From NCBI RefSeq assembly GCF_014698235.1, contig NZ_JACJSP010000011.1, forward strand, positions 81,409 to 145,408: DNA of 64,000 nucleotides, written 5' to 3'. Shown here one piece after another: positions 35,556 through 45,742 of this stretch; position 1 is the first letter of the stretch; each line of letters opens with the position of its first letter. Origin of the DNA: Limnothrix sp. FACHB-406 (GTDB lineage: Bacteria; Cyanobacteriota; Cyanobacteriia; CACIAM-69d). The notes under the pieces are model-generated. The model made no database searches, had not been told where the DNA came from, and saw only the letters and a list, made by a program, of their open reading frames with translations. The translations under genes were made by a program, and so were the position numbers.

Positions 35556-36473
35556 CTAGTTTTTGCGGCTGACGATGTAGTCGGCCAGGGCTTGCAAAGG
35601 GGCCGCGGCCGCGCCGAATTCGTTCAAGCTGGCCTTGGCGCGATCGATCAATTCCTTGGCCATTTCGCGCGATCGATCCAAGCCATAGAGTTTCGGGAAA
35701 GTGGCTTTTTCCACGGCGGAATCCTTACCGGCGGTTTTGCCCAGCTCCTCCGTGGTGGCAGTCACATCGAGGATGTCATCCACAATTTGGAAAGCTAAAC
35801 CAATGTCCTGGGCATATTGCGCCAGTTTGCCCACGGTGGCTTCATCGGCTCCGGCAATCGTGGCCCCGGTGGTCACACAGGCTTCCAACAGGGCTGCGGT
35901 TTTGTGGCGATGGATAAAGTGCAGGGTGTCGAGGGAAATGTTCGGGTTGCCTTCGCTGGCCAGGTCTACCACTTGACCACCCACCAGGCCGGCGGCCCCA
36001 ACGGATTTTCCTAACAGGGCGATCGCCCGCACCACTCGATCGGCCGGCACGCCTTGGGTTTGGGTTGCCACAAATTCAAAGGCATAGGCCAACAGCCCAT
36101 CCCCGGCCAAAATCGCCACCGGTTCCCCATAAACCTTGTGGTTCGTGGGTTTGCCGCGCCGAAAATCGTCGTTATCCATGGACGGCAAATCGTCATGAAT
36201 CAGCGACATGGTGTGAACCATTTCCAGGGCACAGGCCGTGGGCATGGCCGATTCGATCGCCCCACCCACCAGCTCACAGGCCGCCAGACACAGAATCGGT
36301 CGCAACCGCTTGCCCCCCGCCATCAGGGAATAGCGCATCGACTCATAAACGGTTTCGGGATAGACCACCGAGATCGATCGATCGAGGGCGGCCTCAACCA
36401 AAGCTTGGCGTTCGCGAAGATAGCCTTTGAGATCAAAGCCCGTCGAGGGAGCAGTAGGCGCGCTAGCGGTCAT
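35556..36473 (-). CDS. crtE: Geranylgeranyl diphosphate synthase
   Basis: CrtE makes the C20 precursor of carotenoids, the phytyl tail of chlorophyll and tocopherols. The 305-aa protein has both aspartate-rich motifs: [16 protein letters not shown] (first) and [11 protein letters not shown] (second). The upstream [19 protein letters not shown] is also present. ATG 36473 gives the common N-terminus; the frame is open 19 codons further upstream with no support. It is separated from folD by 540 bp containing repeats and palindromes. Confidence 0.95.
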   Translation of the reverse strand: MTASAPTAPSTGFDLKGYLRERQALVEAALDRSISVVYPETVYESMRYSLMAGGKRLRPILCLAACELVGGAIESAMPTACALEMVHTMSLIHDDLPSMDNDDFRRGKPTNHKVYGEPVAILAGDGLLAYAFEFVATQTQGVPADRVVRAIALLGKSVGAAGLVGGQVVDLASEGNPNISLDTLHFIHRHKTAALLEACVTTGATIAGADEATVGKLAQYAQDIGLAFQIVDDILDVTATTEELGKTAGKDSAVEKATFPKLYGLDRSREMAKELIDRAKASLNEFGAAAAPLQALADYIVSRKN

Positions 36474-37012
36474 GGGACAAGCACAACAGAACAGCAAGAA
36501 ATCTTCCTTACCGAACCCGATCGCCGCCACAGGCGGAATCCGGCCTGGTTACGGTGCGCTTTTGGCCTAGCAAAACAACCGCTGAACCACAACCACCACC
36601 GTCAGAAGTTGGTTTGAGGGGCATTGTACCGCCTGAGGGGATCGCCCCGAGGGGACAGACCAGATTCTGATCAGATTTCGTCAGATTTTGCATGAATTTA
36701 GGGCTGATTTCGAGCGAATTTCCAGGCCATTCCAGTAATTTTGTGAACCTTTGCAAACCGTTGATTAACGCTCATTGAACTGATACTCATCAACCTATTC
36801 CGGCTGGATCCACCGCAGCGATCGAGAGGATCTCTGACCCATTCCCCAAAATCCTCAGTTGGTTCAATCCAGCCGGCTGGACAAAGGAAATCTCAATCCA
36901 GCCGGTTGGATGAAGAAAGCCCCGATCCAGAGCATTCAGACACAGAAGATTCCCTGAGTGCGATCGGGACAATTAGTCGGGATAACTTAGTCGGGATGAT
37001 TAGTCAGGATAA
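36474..37012. other. 540-bp spacer between crtE and folD with palindromes and a tandem repeat
   Basis: No gene is supported. The crtE-proximal part is plain. From 36868 there are two copies of a TCCAGCCGG(C/T)TGGA palindrome, with a related half-site near 36803. A 14-bp tandem repeat ends at the folD stop codon. Both genes read leftward, so the crtE promoter should lie here. Confidence 0.5.
36868..36910. repeat. Two palindromic sites TCCAGCCGG(C/T)TGGA
   Basis: The perfect 14-bp palindrome TCCAGCCGGCTGGA at 36868-36881 is followed 29 bp later (start to start) by TCCAGCCGGTTGGA (36897-36910). Both are preceded by TCAA, and a third partial copy (CCGGCTGGAT) sits near 36800. Spacing close to three helical turns fits an operator pair for crtE, but an interspersed repeat is equally possible. 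Confidence 0.5.
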
Positions 37013-37013
37013 C
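36973..37013. repeat. 14-bp tandem repeat, three copies, ending at the folD stop
   Basis: TTAGTCGGGATAAC, TTAGTCGGGATGA and TTAGTCAGGATAAC lie in tandem. The last base is the first base of the reverse-complemented folD stop codon, so the array occupies the immediate 3' end of the folD transcript. Confidence 0.75.
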
Positions 37014-37879
37014 TAGGCCAGGCGGCGACGATAGCTCTCCACGGTGTTGGCCAACAGCATGGTCACCGTCATTGGCCCCACGCCACCCGGAACCGGCGTG
37101 ATTGCGCCGGCCACATCCAACAGGCGATCGAAATCCACATCCCCCACCAGCTTGCTCTTACCGGTCTGATCGGTAATTCGATTAATTCCCACATCAATCA
37201 CCGTCGCGCCCGGCTTGATGTAGTCCGGGCCAATCATCAGGGGCCGTCCCACCGCCGCCACTAAAATATCGGCTTCTCGGCAAACGGCCGCCAAGTCCGG
37301 GGTGCGCGAATGGGCGATCGTCACCGTGGCATTGGCTTCCAGCAGCATCAGGGCGATCGGCTTGCCCACCAAAATGCTGCGCCCCACCACCACGGCCTTT
37401 TTGCCAGCCGGATCAATGCCCCCATCTCGCAAAATTTCCATCACGCCGGCCGGGGTGCAACTGCGCAGACAAGGCTCACCCCGCACCAACCGCCCCAAAT
37501 TGGCCGGGTGCAACCCATCGGCATCCTTGTCGGGGTCAATTTCCAACAGCAGGGCGTTGCCATCCAGCCCGTCCGGCAAAGGCAGTTGCACCAAAATGCC
37601 ATCCACGTTCGGATCGGCATTGAGCTGATGAATGATGGCGGTTAGTTCCGCTTGGGTGGCCGTGGCGGGCAGGTGCTGACCAAAGGAGACCATGCCCAAA
37701 CGTTCGCAGGCCCGTTCTTTGTTGCGGACATAGGCGGCGCTGGCGGGATTGTCCCCGACCATCAACACGGCTAGGCCAGGCGCACGGCCCCGATCGGGCT
37801 GGAGTTCCGCAATTTCCACCTTCAGGCGATCTTGAATTTTCTCGGCAAGGGCTTTTCCGTCCAGCAGGCGCGCAGTCAT
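37013..37879 (-). CDS. folD: Methylenetetrahydrofolate dehydrogenase/cyclohydrolase
   Basis: FolD interconverts 5,10-methylene-THF and 10-formyl-THF with NADP. The 288-aa protein shows [20 protein letters not shown] (with the catalytic lysine region), [42 protein letters not shown] and the C-terminal [15 protein letters not shown]. Length and start are standard. It is alone on the minus strand, with no folate genes beside it. Confidence 0.97.
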   Translation of the reverse strand: MTARLLDGKALAEKIQDRLKVEIAELQPDRGRAPGLAVLMVGDNPASAAYVRNKERACERLGMVSFGQHLPATATQAELTAIIHQLNADPNVDGILVQLPLPDGLDGNALLLEIDPDKDADGLHPANLGRLVRGEPCLRSCTPAGVMEILRDGGIDPAGKKAVVVGRSILVGKPIALMLLEANATVTIAHSRTPDLAAVCREADILVAAVGRPLMIGPDYIKPGATVIDVGINRITDQTGKSKLVGDVDFDRLLDVAGAITPVPGGVGPMTVTMLLANTVESYRRRLA

Positions 37880-38113
37880 GAGGGGAGAAATTCCAGGAAG
37901 AACGCTTCAAACTGTAAAGAATTGATCATGCGTTTTGAGCATTTCAGCGTCAAAATCTAAAGGATTTTCCGCACCTCAACGATTTCGTCAACCCATGTGA
38001 AAACCCATGAAGCAGCCAATGCAAAAGTTAAAGTTAAGAATCGTGGTCACTGAGGGCCCGATTGCGCAACCATAACGAGCAACAGGATCTGATTGAAAAT
38101 CACCATACCGGCA

Positions 38114-38524
38114 ATGTCTCAGCAGCTCATGTCTCAGATGTTGCGGCGTTTGGCTCCACCCGTCCCACCACGGCTAAAAGGACAAAAAAACAAGGGGTGG
38201 CATGGGTTAGTTCTGGGGTTCACCTGGTTAATGGTGGGCTGCACGCCAACCGTTGCGATCGGGGAGTTAAAACAACAACCGGCTGCATCGCTCAATGGGC
38301 GATCGGTCTATATCCAAGGCAAAGCCGTCGAACGAGTGCCCCTGCTCGACGGCCGCATTTACCGAATTGAAGATCCAACGGGCTGGATTTGGGTGCTATC
38401 TCAGGGCGATCGAACCGAGCTTGAGCTAGGGCAAGTGGTGAAACTCAAGACCTCCCTTCGCTATCAACCGATCCAAGTGGGACAGCAGGAGATGGGCGAA
38501 ATTTACGCGATCGAGGAGCCTTAA
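38114..38524 (+). CDS. Predicted lipoprotein with OB-fold-like domain
   Basis: A hydrophobic segment ends in the lipobox-like VGC (LVLGFTWLMVGC), so the mature protein is probably lipid-anchored at the cysteine. The remaining 90 residues are beta-rich: GRSVYIQGKAVERVPLLDGR, IYRIEDPTGWIWVLSQ and GQVVKLKTSLRYQPI. This looks like the OB-fold of small cyanobacterial nucleic-acid-binding-like lipoproteins; I cannot name a function. ATG 38114 gives 136 aa; TTG 38093 or ATG 38138 are alternatives, the last giving a more typical signal length. A Nudix gene begins seven bases after the stop, so the two are probably co-transcribed. Confidence 0.65.
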   Translation: MSQQLMSQMLRRLAPPVPPRLKGQKNKGWHGLVLGFTWLMVGCTPTVAIGELKQQPAASLNGRSVYIQGKAVERVPLLDGRIYRIEDPTGWIWVLSQGDRTELELGQVVKLKTSLRYQPIQVGQQEMGEIYAIEEP

Positions 38525-38531
38525 ATTAGCC

Positions 38532-39077
38532 ATGCGTCCATCAGACCCCAGCCCAAGCCCCAGATCCCAATCAGGATCTGAGTTAAACAGGGACAGTTCA
38601 TCCACAGAGTCCGAAACAGGAACGAGATCAGGAATAGAAGCCGTGGCCCTTGCTTTGCTCTATCCTCCCTCGCGCGATCGATTCCTGTTGCAACTGCGGG
38701 ATGATTTTCCCCACATTCTCTATCCCGGTTACTGGGGCCTGTTTGGCGGACACCTGGAGGCCGGCGAAGTGCCCGCAGCGGGTCTGCGGCGGGAACTGCA
38801 AGAGGAAATTGGCTTTGTGCCGCCCCGGTTAAGTCCGTTTCGATCGACCCTGCAAGACAGCGGCCGCCAGCATTTTTTCTTTCACGGATTGCTTACCGTG
38901 CCGCTCACGGAGCTGGAATTAAACGAAGGGCAGGATTTGGCTTGGGGCACGATCGCCGACTTGGAAGCGGGAGAATGTTGGTCGCCCCGTTTGCAACAGA
39001 TGCGCCCGATCGGCACACCCCATCGATCGATCCTGTTAGCCCTGCATCAAGACCCAGCCCTCTGGCTCGATGACTAA
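38532..39077 (+). CDS. Nudix hydrolase
   Basis: The Nudix box is intact: GGHLEAGEVPAAGLRRELQE continuing EIGF, fitting GX5EX7REUXEEXGU. The first 33 residues are a Ser/Pro/Glu-rich disordered tail that enzymes of this family usually lack; translation might start later. The catalytic domain, with VALALLYPPSRDRFLLQLRD before the box, is about 145 residues. Nudix enzymes cleave nucleoside diphosphate derivatives; the substrate is unknown. The gene is tightly linked to the upstream lipoprotein gene. Confidence 0.88.
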   Translation: MRPSDPSPSPRSQSGSELNRDSSSTESETGTRSGIEAVALALLYPPSRDRFLLQLRDDFPHILYPGYWGLFGGHLEAGEVPAAGLRRELQEEIGFVPPRLSPFRSTLQDSGRQHFFFHGLLTVPLTELELNEGQDLAWGTIADLEAGECWSPRLQQMRPIGTPHRSILLALHQDPALWLDD

Positions 39078-39114
39078 GGGGAATTGAGGCAGCCGATCAT
39101 CACTGATCATTTCA

Positions 39115-39417
39115 TTATTGGCCGTCCATCTTGACGGCGTTCACATCCACCGTAGAGTCAGCCACCGTGGCCGCCGGAGCGGACTTCACCGTGGGGCGAT
39201 TTTTAAACCACTCGATCGCGATTTGCGACAGCTCTGCAATCAGCAAGGTCACGATCGCCAAATCATCCAGTTGACCCGCGATCGGCAGAAAGTCCGGCGC
39301 AATATCGATCGGGCTGAGGAGATACACCAGCGTGCCCGCCACAATCCAGAGGCGATATTTCGGGTTCCGAATCGTGTCGCGATACCAACCGTAAAGGGCG
39401 CTGGGGGAGATATTCAT
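39115..39417 (-). CDS. YkvA family protein (DUF1232)
   Basis: The 100-aa protein contains the DUF1232 signature YLLSPIDIAPDFLPIAGQLD within residues 32-52, with WYRDTIRNPKYRLWIVAG before it and DLAIVTLLIAEL after. It is a small membrane-associated family of unknown function found in most bacteria. The C-terminal 30 residues are variable. It converges with the Nudix gene and lies next to the GDP-fucose synthase gene, without clear linkage. Confidence 0.88.
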   Translation of the reverse strand: MNISPSALYGWYRDTIRNPKYRLWIVAGTLVYLLSPIDIAPDFLPIAGQLDDLAIVTLLIAELSQIAIEWFKNRPTVKSAPAATVADSTVDVNAVKMDGQ

Positions 39418-39550
39418 GGCGCTATCCTGCCGCGTGATTGCCTCTCATCTTGACAGGGGCGATCGGGCAGCGTCGAGGGTGACGACCCCACCGCTCGATC
39501 GCGAAACCCGCACCCCTCAGCCAGTTCAGCAATTGCCCCCCGATCGCCCC

Positions 39551-40869
<1,319 letters not shown>

Positions 40870-41316
40870 ATGTGGCCCAGCGCAATTACTGCCTATTTCC
40901 ATTACCTCAGCTTCATGTTGGCCTTTGGGGCTGTGGCTGTGGAACTGCTGACTCTCAAAAAAGAACTCTTGATCGCGGAAGCCTGGCGAATTCTGATTGC
41001 TGACGTGATCTACGGCATCTCCGCTTCTCTGGTTTTATTCACCGGAGCGTTGCGGGTTCTTTACTTTGGCAAGGGTGCTGACTATTACCTTGGCAACCCC
41101 ATTTTCTATACCAAAGTTGGCCTATTTCTCTTGGTCGGGGCTTTGTCGATTTATCCAACCATTTCCTTTGTGTCTTGGATTGGCAGTTTGCGAGAAGGCA
41201 AGGTTCCCCAACTGGGTCAAACACAATTTCAGTGGCTCTCTTGGCTAATTCGGATTGAGCTGGTGGGCTGGATCAGTCTTCCGTTGTTGGCGGCACTCCT
41301 GGCCCGCAGTGCGTAA
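40870..41316 (+). CDS. DUF2214 family membrane protein
   Basis: The 148-aa protein has four membrane segments (about residues 7-27, 44-64, 83-106 and 125-145). It contains AYFHYLSFMLAFGAVAVELL, IYGISASLVLFTGALRVLYF and KGADYYLGNPIFYTKVGLFL, which fit DUF2214. No function is established. ATG 40870 is chosen because it gives the family start (MWPSAITAYFHYL); the ribosome-binding site is weak. It reads in the same direction as the next membrane protein, 174 bp away. Confidence 0.85.
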   Translation: MWPSAITAYFHYLSFMLAFGAVAVELLTLKKELLIAEAWRILIADVIYGISASLVLFTGALRVLYFGKGADYYLGNPIFYTKVGLFLLVGALSIYPTISFVSWIGSLREGKVPQLGQTQFQWLSWLIRIELVGWISLPLLAALLARSA

Positions 41317-41490
41317 CCCTCAGTGCCTAGACCGCTATGCTTCAGGCAGTGTTTCATTGGGTATGGCGATCGAATGCCTCAAGGATTGCGATCGGGTTGT
41401 GATTGCCCATGAAAGTCTGATTGGGGGCCATTTAACGGCTACTGGGTGGCTATCTTGTTGATGGCAATCTCAATTTTTGGTTAAACCCCT

Positions 41491-42435
41491 TTGAAGAAAT
41501 TTGGCCGCTGGCTGGTCTTGGGACTAGTCCTCGCTTTTTTGCTGAAAACACTGCTCGATCGGGCGGCGGAAGTTGCCACCTTGCGGTTAACCATCCAAGG
41601 GTGGGGCTGGTTGGCCCTGTCGTTGGGACTGACGGCGGCGGCGCACTTGTGGTCAGCGGTGGTGTGGGGCTGGCTGTTGCAGGCCTTTGGGCGATCGGCC
41701 CCGTGTGGCTGGGTACTGCGCACCTATCTGGTGACCAATGTGGCCAAGTATTTGCCGGGGAATGTGTGGCATTTCTACGGTCGCATTCGGGCGGCGGGCC
41801 GGGTGGGCGTGGCTTGGCCAGTGGCGGCGGCCAGTGTGTTGCTGGAGCCGTTACTGATGGCGGTGGCGGCTTTACTGCTGGGGGTTTTGGCGAGCGATCG
41901 GGCTTGGTGGGGAGTGCAATTAGCCCTGGCGATCGGGGTGCTGGCGGCGGTGCATCCCCGCATTTTGAATCCCCTGCTGCAACGGTTGGGTCGTCGCAAA
42001 CTGCAAACCACCGACAGCAACCCCCATCACCAACCGGCCCAACTGAGCCAATACCCGATCGGTCCGTTGTTCGGGGAAACGGGCTTTTTGTTGTGGCGGG
42101 GCGCGGGCTTTTTGGCAGCTCTGGCGGCCTTTAGTGCCATTAATCCTCTGGATTTGCCTCGGTTGGCCAGTGGGTTTGGGTTGGCCTGGTTGTTGGGATT
42201 GGTCGTGCCTGGTGCGCCCGGCGGGGTTGGGGTTTTTGAAGCGGCGGCGATCGCCCTGTTGGGGTCGATCGTCAATCCAGCGGCTCTGTTGGCCAGCGTG
42301 GCCAGCTATCGATTGGTGAGTGTGCTGGCGGAAACCGGCTTGGGCGGCTTGGCCTGGTGGTTAACGCCTCCTGCCGAACAAATTTGGACTGGGGAATCTG
42401 AATCTCGGGAATCGGAAGCCTCTGAATCGAATTAA
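41491..42435 (+). CDS. UPF0104/LPG synthase-like integral membrane protein
   Basis: The 314-aa protein has six to eight hydrophobic segments and the family signature TYLVTNVAKYLPGNVWHFYG (residues 79-98). Later come LAWLLGLVVPGAPGGVGVFEA and ASVASYRLVSVLAETGLGG. This is the UPF0104 group, related to the flippase part of lysylphosphatidylglycerol synthase (MprF/AglD). It likely acts in the membrane on lipids or glycolipids, but the substrate is unknown. It starts at TTG 41491, with the first membrane span following at once. The tail is a short acidic repeat (SESRESEASES). Confidence 0.82.
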   Translation: MKKFGRWLVLGLVLAFLLKTLLDRAAEVATLRLTIQGWGWLALSLGLTAAAHLWSAVVWGWLLQAFGRSAPCGWVLRTYLVTNVAKYLPGNVWHFYGRIRAAGRVGVAWPVAAASVLLEPLLMAVAALLLGVLASDRAWWGVQLALAIGVLAAVHPRILNPLLQRLGRRKLQTTDSNPHHQPAQLSQYPIGPLFGETGFLLWRGAGFLAALAAFSAINPLDLPRLASGFGLAWLLGLVVPGAPGGVGVFEAAAIALLGSIVNPAALLASVASYRLVSVLAETGLGGLAWWLTPPAEQIWTGESESRESEASESN

Positions 42436-42599
42436 CACTTAACCGAAGGCTGAACTTGGTCTCCCTTTGGAGGCGGTTTGCAAACCGGCGAAGCAAGTCA
42501 AAGAGCATCAGCCCTTACATTCAGAGACGATGATTCATTTAGCCAACATTCGCCTGATGCTGAGGCAATTGGCGGAATTGAATACTCTCTCCTACTTTT

Positions 42600-43049
42600 T
42601 CAAACAGCCTCTGATGTAAGGTCTTGGGTCATGGCCTGTTCCCATGTGAAGGGCAACTCAGCGGGAAACAGGGCGATCGGCAAACCAGTTTCGGCTTGTG
42701 CTTTGGTGCGAGCGTCGGCATAAGCTGCCATGGTTCCTTCTGGTAACCAAGCCTTAAAGCTGGGGTTGTCGGCTAACAGGCGCTGAATCTCAACCCTTGC
42801 GTCAACAATGCTAATCAACCAGGAGCGCGATCTCTTGTCCTGTTGATAATGCCATTTCAGTAAATGTAAATATAAACGAGTGATTTGACTCAGCAAAGCA
42901 CGACGTTCTGAGCGTCCCAAGCTTTCTAATTCCTCGGCAATATTTTCAAGATCAAGGCTGTCGAATTGGCGCGATCGCAGTAGGTTAGTCTGCTGCTGAA
43001 TCCAGCCATAAAAGTCGGTGTTATAGGAAATAGGAGGATCGGTAGCCAT
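42600..43049 (-). CDS. DUF29 family protein
   Basis: The 149-aa protein has the DUF29 hallmarks: YGWIQQQTNLLRSRQFDSLD, NIAEELESLGRSERRALLSQ and LYLHLLKWHYQQDKRSRSW. It is an all-helical soluble protein. DUF29 genes are multiplied in cyanobacteria, where they often lie near mobile elements; the function is unknown. It begins 13 bp after the stop of a 77-aa gene on the same strand, so the two probably form a unit. Confidence 0.88.
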   Translation of the reverse strand: MATDPPISYNTDFYGWIQQQTNLLRSRQFDSLDLENIAEELESLGRSERRALLSQITRLYLHLLKWHYQQDKRSRSWLISIVDARVEIQRLLADNPSFKAWLPEGTMAAYADARTKAQAETGLPIALFPAELPFTWEQAMTQDLTSEAV

Positions 43050-43062
43050 AGCATTAACAGCA

Positions 43063-43296
43063 TCAAAGGGTTACATTTCGCCCTGGGTTGCGATCGCGCA
43101 CGTCAGCCCAGGGATCATCGTCACTCCAAGAGTCCCAATCAATGGTGCTGCGCCACTGTTGAAGGCGTTCCCAGAAAGTAGGAACAGGTTGGACTGATCG
43201 CCCCAGGAGCGATCGCACTAGCTGCCAAATCAGGGCGAGGCGATCGCGCCAAGAGAGTTTCTCGGCTTGTTTGCTCAGGATTTGCCACGTCACCAT
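43063..43296 (-). CDS. Small antitoxin-like hypothetical protein (77 aa)
   Basis: The 77-aa product has an amphipathic N-terminal helix (LSWRDRLALIWQLVRSLL) that resembles the start of small addiction-module antitoxins, and a Trp- and Asp-rich tail (IDWDSWSDDDPWADV). I do not recognise a named family. It lies between the DUF5131 gene (54 bp upstream) and the DUF29 gene (13 bp downstream), all on the minus strand. No toxin-like gene of the usual PIN or RelE type is adjacent. Confidence 0.55.
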   Translation of the reverse strand: MVTWQILSKQAEKLSWRDRLALIWQLVRSLLGRSVQPVPTFWERLQQWRSTIDWDSWSDDDPWADVRDRNPGRNVTL

Positions 43297-43350
43297 ACTC
43301 GATCGCCTCCTATTGCCTTAATCCAATTATCGCTGGAGGTTCCTTCGCCG

Positions 43351-44223
43351 CTAGCTCGACAGTGCGCACAACTTATTTCCTTGCCAAGGAGCTTCTTTAG
43401 GACGTGCCCTGAGGTTTTCCTTGAAATAGACGGACGTACCTGATTGACGCGCCTGTAATAGTAAGCTTTCAACCCATGCCCACTCGGGTTGAAACTCAGG
43501 GCCGTGACTTGTTCTGCTTTGACCGCCAACAGCAATCATGTCGAACATTTCTAGGCTACTGAATTGCAGAGGCTCAAGCATTGGCTCAATAGATAGCCAT
43601 TTCACCGTTGCTTCGATATTCCTAAAGGACTTTTCAGCCAAGGCCACCCTGGCTTGGGTATCAACAGTTGTGCCAACCCAAACATTTGCCGGGAAGCCTC
43701 CCAAGCGATCATTGATTTCTTGCAATCGTTGGGGAAACTTGGTCAGGAATAGGAAATTCCATTCTGGTGCAGAACGAACTGAATCGAAAACTTTGAGAAT
43801 CCACTCTTCAGGAACCCACTTGCCGAATAAATCAGCCATGGAACAAGTAAAAACGTTCTTGGCAAAGACTTGAGCATCTTCTAGCTTGACCCGTCTTTTC
43901 TTGGCTTCAATCTTGATCTTTTCTGAAGAGAAAGGACGAGTGTTCTTTGGGGCATTCAGGCGATCAGGGTAGAACGTAGGTTCAAACTTTGTTTCATAGA
44001 ACCGATTGGCAATGTCGCGAGCGTAGCAATACGGGCAACCATGCCAGCATCCGGTAACTGGGTTCCACGTCCACCAGGCCCAGTCAACCATCTCATTTGT
44101 TGTATTAAAAACTGATTTTTTAGATGAGTTATGAATGATGTAAATCTTGTTTCCATTCTCTGTAATAATTTCCTCCTTGATTTTCTCCTCTTCGGTCTGA
44201 CTTAATGACTGAGAATTATCCAT
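43351..44223 (-). CDS. DUF5131 (phage Gp37/Gp68-like) three-Cys-motif protein
   Basis: The 290-aa protein has Cys59, Cys63 and Cys66 in TGCWHGCPYCYARDIA. This is CX3CX2C, the spacing used by radical SAM enzymes to bind a 4Fe-4S cluster. Other family blocks are VDWAWWTWNPVTG, KNVFTCSMADLFGKWVP, NFLFLTKFPQRL, VWVGTTVD, KWLSIEPMLEPL and IAVGGQSRTSHG. Pfam groups it with phage Gp37/Gp68. The activity is unproven. It starts 35 bp after tcmP on the same strand, a pairing known across bacteria. The gene has no HIP1 site and is clearly more AT-rich than the native genes nearby, a sign of recent transfer. Confidence 0.88.
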   Translation of the reverse strand: MDNSQSLSQTEEEKIKEEIITENGNKIYIIHNSSKKSVFNTTNEMVDWAWWTWNPVTGCWHGCPYCYARDIANRFYETKFEPTFYPDRLNAPKNTRPFSSEKIKIEAKKRRVKLEDAQVFAKNVFTCSMADLFGKWVPEEWILKVFDSVRSAPEWNFLFLTKFPQRLQEINDRLGGFPANVWVGTTVDTQARVALAEKSFRNIEATVKWLSIEPMLEPLQFSSLEMFDMIAVGGQSRTSHGPEFQPEWAWVESLLLQARQSGTSVYFKENLRARPKEAPWQGNKLCALSS

Positions 44224-44258
44224 GATTGTTTTTCCACATGAATTGCTGATACTAAGAT

Positions 44259-45524
44259 TTATGGGAATAGAAAAAGCTGCTTATTTTTTCTTAGTCGAAT
44301 AATATCGCTCCGTTCAATTTCCCTGGATCTTGTAGATTTACCGTTTCGTATGATTTCAAAGTCGTTTTCCTGGCGCTTGATATTTAGATACTTGATGTAA
44401 TGGTTTGTATTGGCAGGATTTTTCTCCATAGTCAAGGAGCATAACTCTCTGAATGAGAGACCATCAGCAAACTCCCATACAATTCTCTCAAGATCATCAT
44501 CTAATTTTTCGATGCAGAACTCCTCACTAGTCTTGCTGATATCAAATTGCAGTTCAAATTGATTTTCTTGGTAGAAGTCAGATGTTCGAAATCCAAATCC
44601 ATACATTTCAAAGTAGTATTGATAATCAAGCGTGTTTTCTTTCCAAAAGCTCTCCTTAATGACTTCGAGTGCTCTCAGGTTGTTTGACATATGAATTAGG
44701 TAGTACATTACACGAGTTGTCAACCCGCGTGGAATCATTGAGAAGGTAAAAACGTACTTGGCCTTTCCTCTATCCCGGAACAAGCGCATGGATTCATTTC
44801 TTAGATAACACTGATGTCCAGTTTCTCCAACTTTAGAAGAGCTAGCTTCTTCATAGTAGCCATCAGCTTCTAAAACTTTGTAGAAGCTATCATAGCTTGA
44901 CTTGGATTTGAGTTCTTCAATAAAACGTGCAATGAAATCAATCATATAGGTGTATATGATCTCTGATTTTGATAGTAAATTTATCTTTCTAATACTAGCC
45001 ATTGAGACATCAGACCATCCAAAAGGATCCAAAAAGAACAAGGAATGTCCCTTTCTAGCTTGAACTTGTATCAAGATTGAATTTATGAGATCTTCAAACT
45101 CTCCTTGAAGAAATTGACAATTATTTTTGACAAACTCATCATCAATTCCTGATTGAGGAATTGAGAAGTTCTTAAGGCACTCTAAATGCTTTTCTTTAGA
45201 ATCAATGAAGATATACTTTACATCGATAGGGTATTGTCGTTGAGACTTTTGACAGCCTCTTTCAACTGCTTTAATTAGTCGTATGGGCGATCCTTCGCAA
45301 AGTTGACCTGTTTCTGGATCGCGATACATGCCGCCTCCACAGAAACCATCTATAAACGTGAAAGTGTCTAGTCCTCTTCTTGCTTTGCCATAGAGCGTCC
45401 AAACCAAGTTTTCAACATACTCTTCCAAGATCTGATGCTTGGCCCTGGTATGTGGTTCAAGGTTGGGCAGTACTTGTCCATCACGACTCCACGAGGACTG
45501 ACTTGATGAGTTACTCATAGTCAA
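44259..45524 (-). CDS. tcmP: Three-Cys-motif partner protein TcmP
   Basis: The 421-aa protein is recognised by its N-terminus (LEPHTRAKHQILEEYVENLV) and by its neighbour. FIDGFCGGGMYRDP (57-70) looks like a Rossmann methyltransferase motif I. FIDSKEKHLECL (106-117) fits the acidic motif II, and SLFFLDPFGWS (161-171) resembles the DPPY motif IV. The C-terminal 130 residues look helical and winged-helix-like. TcmP is named only for sitting beside three-Cys proteins; a methyltransferase-like fold is my inference. Base composition is strongly AT-rich and no HIP1 octamer occurs. It is the first gene of the pair, divergent from acnB. Confidence 0.88.
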   Translation of the reverse strand: MTMSNSSSQSSWSRDGQVLPNLEPHTRAKHQILEEYVENLVWTLYGKARRGLDTFTFIDGFCGGGMYRDPETGQLCEGSPIRLIKAVERGCQKSQRQYPIDVKYIFIDSKEKHLECLKNFSIPQSGIDDEFVKNNCQFLQGEFEDLINSILIQVQARKGHSLFFLDPFGWSDVSMASIRKINLLSKSEIIYTYMIDFIARFIEELKSKSSYDSFYKVLEADGYYEEASSSKVGETGHQCYLRNESMRLFRDRGKAKYVFTFSMIPRGLTTRVMYYLIHMSNNLRALEVIKESFWKENTLDYQYYFEMYGFGFRTSDFYQENQFELQFDISKTSEEFCIEKLDDDLERIVWEFADGLSFRELCSLTMEKNPANTNHYIKYLNIKRQENDFEIIRNGKSTRSREIERSDIIRLRKNKQLFLFP

Positions 45525-45742
45525 TTGAATTATGTACTAAATATATAAGATAATACCTCTTGGAGAGCTTAGCAATTAATTTGAGCAAATTGATTAGCCT
45601 GCTTCATTACACTTGGTATCTACACCCCAATCGTTCGTGACGATCGCTCGCTTGCAACTGACCCCTGCGATCCTAGACTGTTAAGCACGATCGCCGATGC
45701 TCGGCATCCACGCTACAGCGCTCGCAGGAGACAGAACACACC

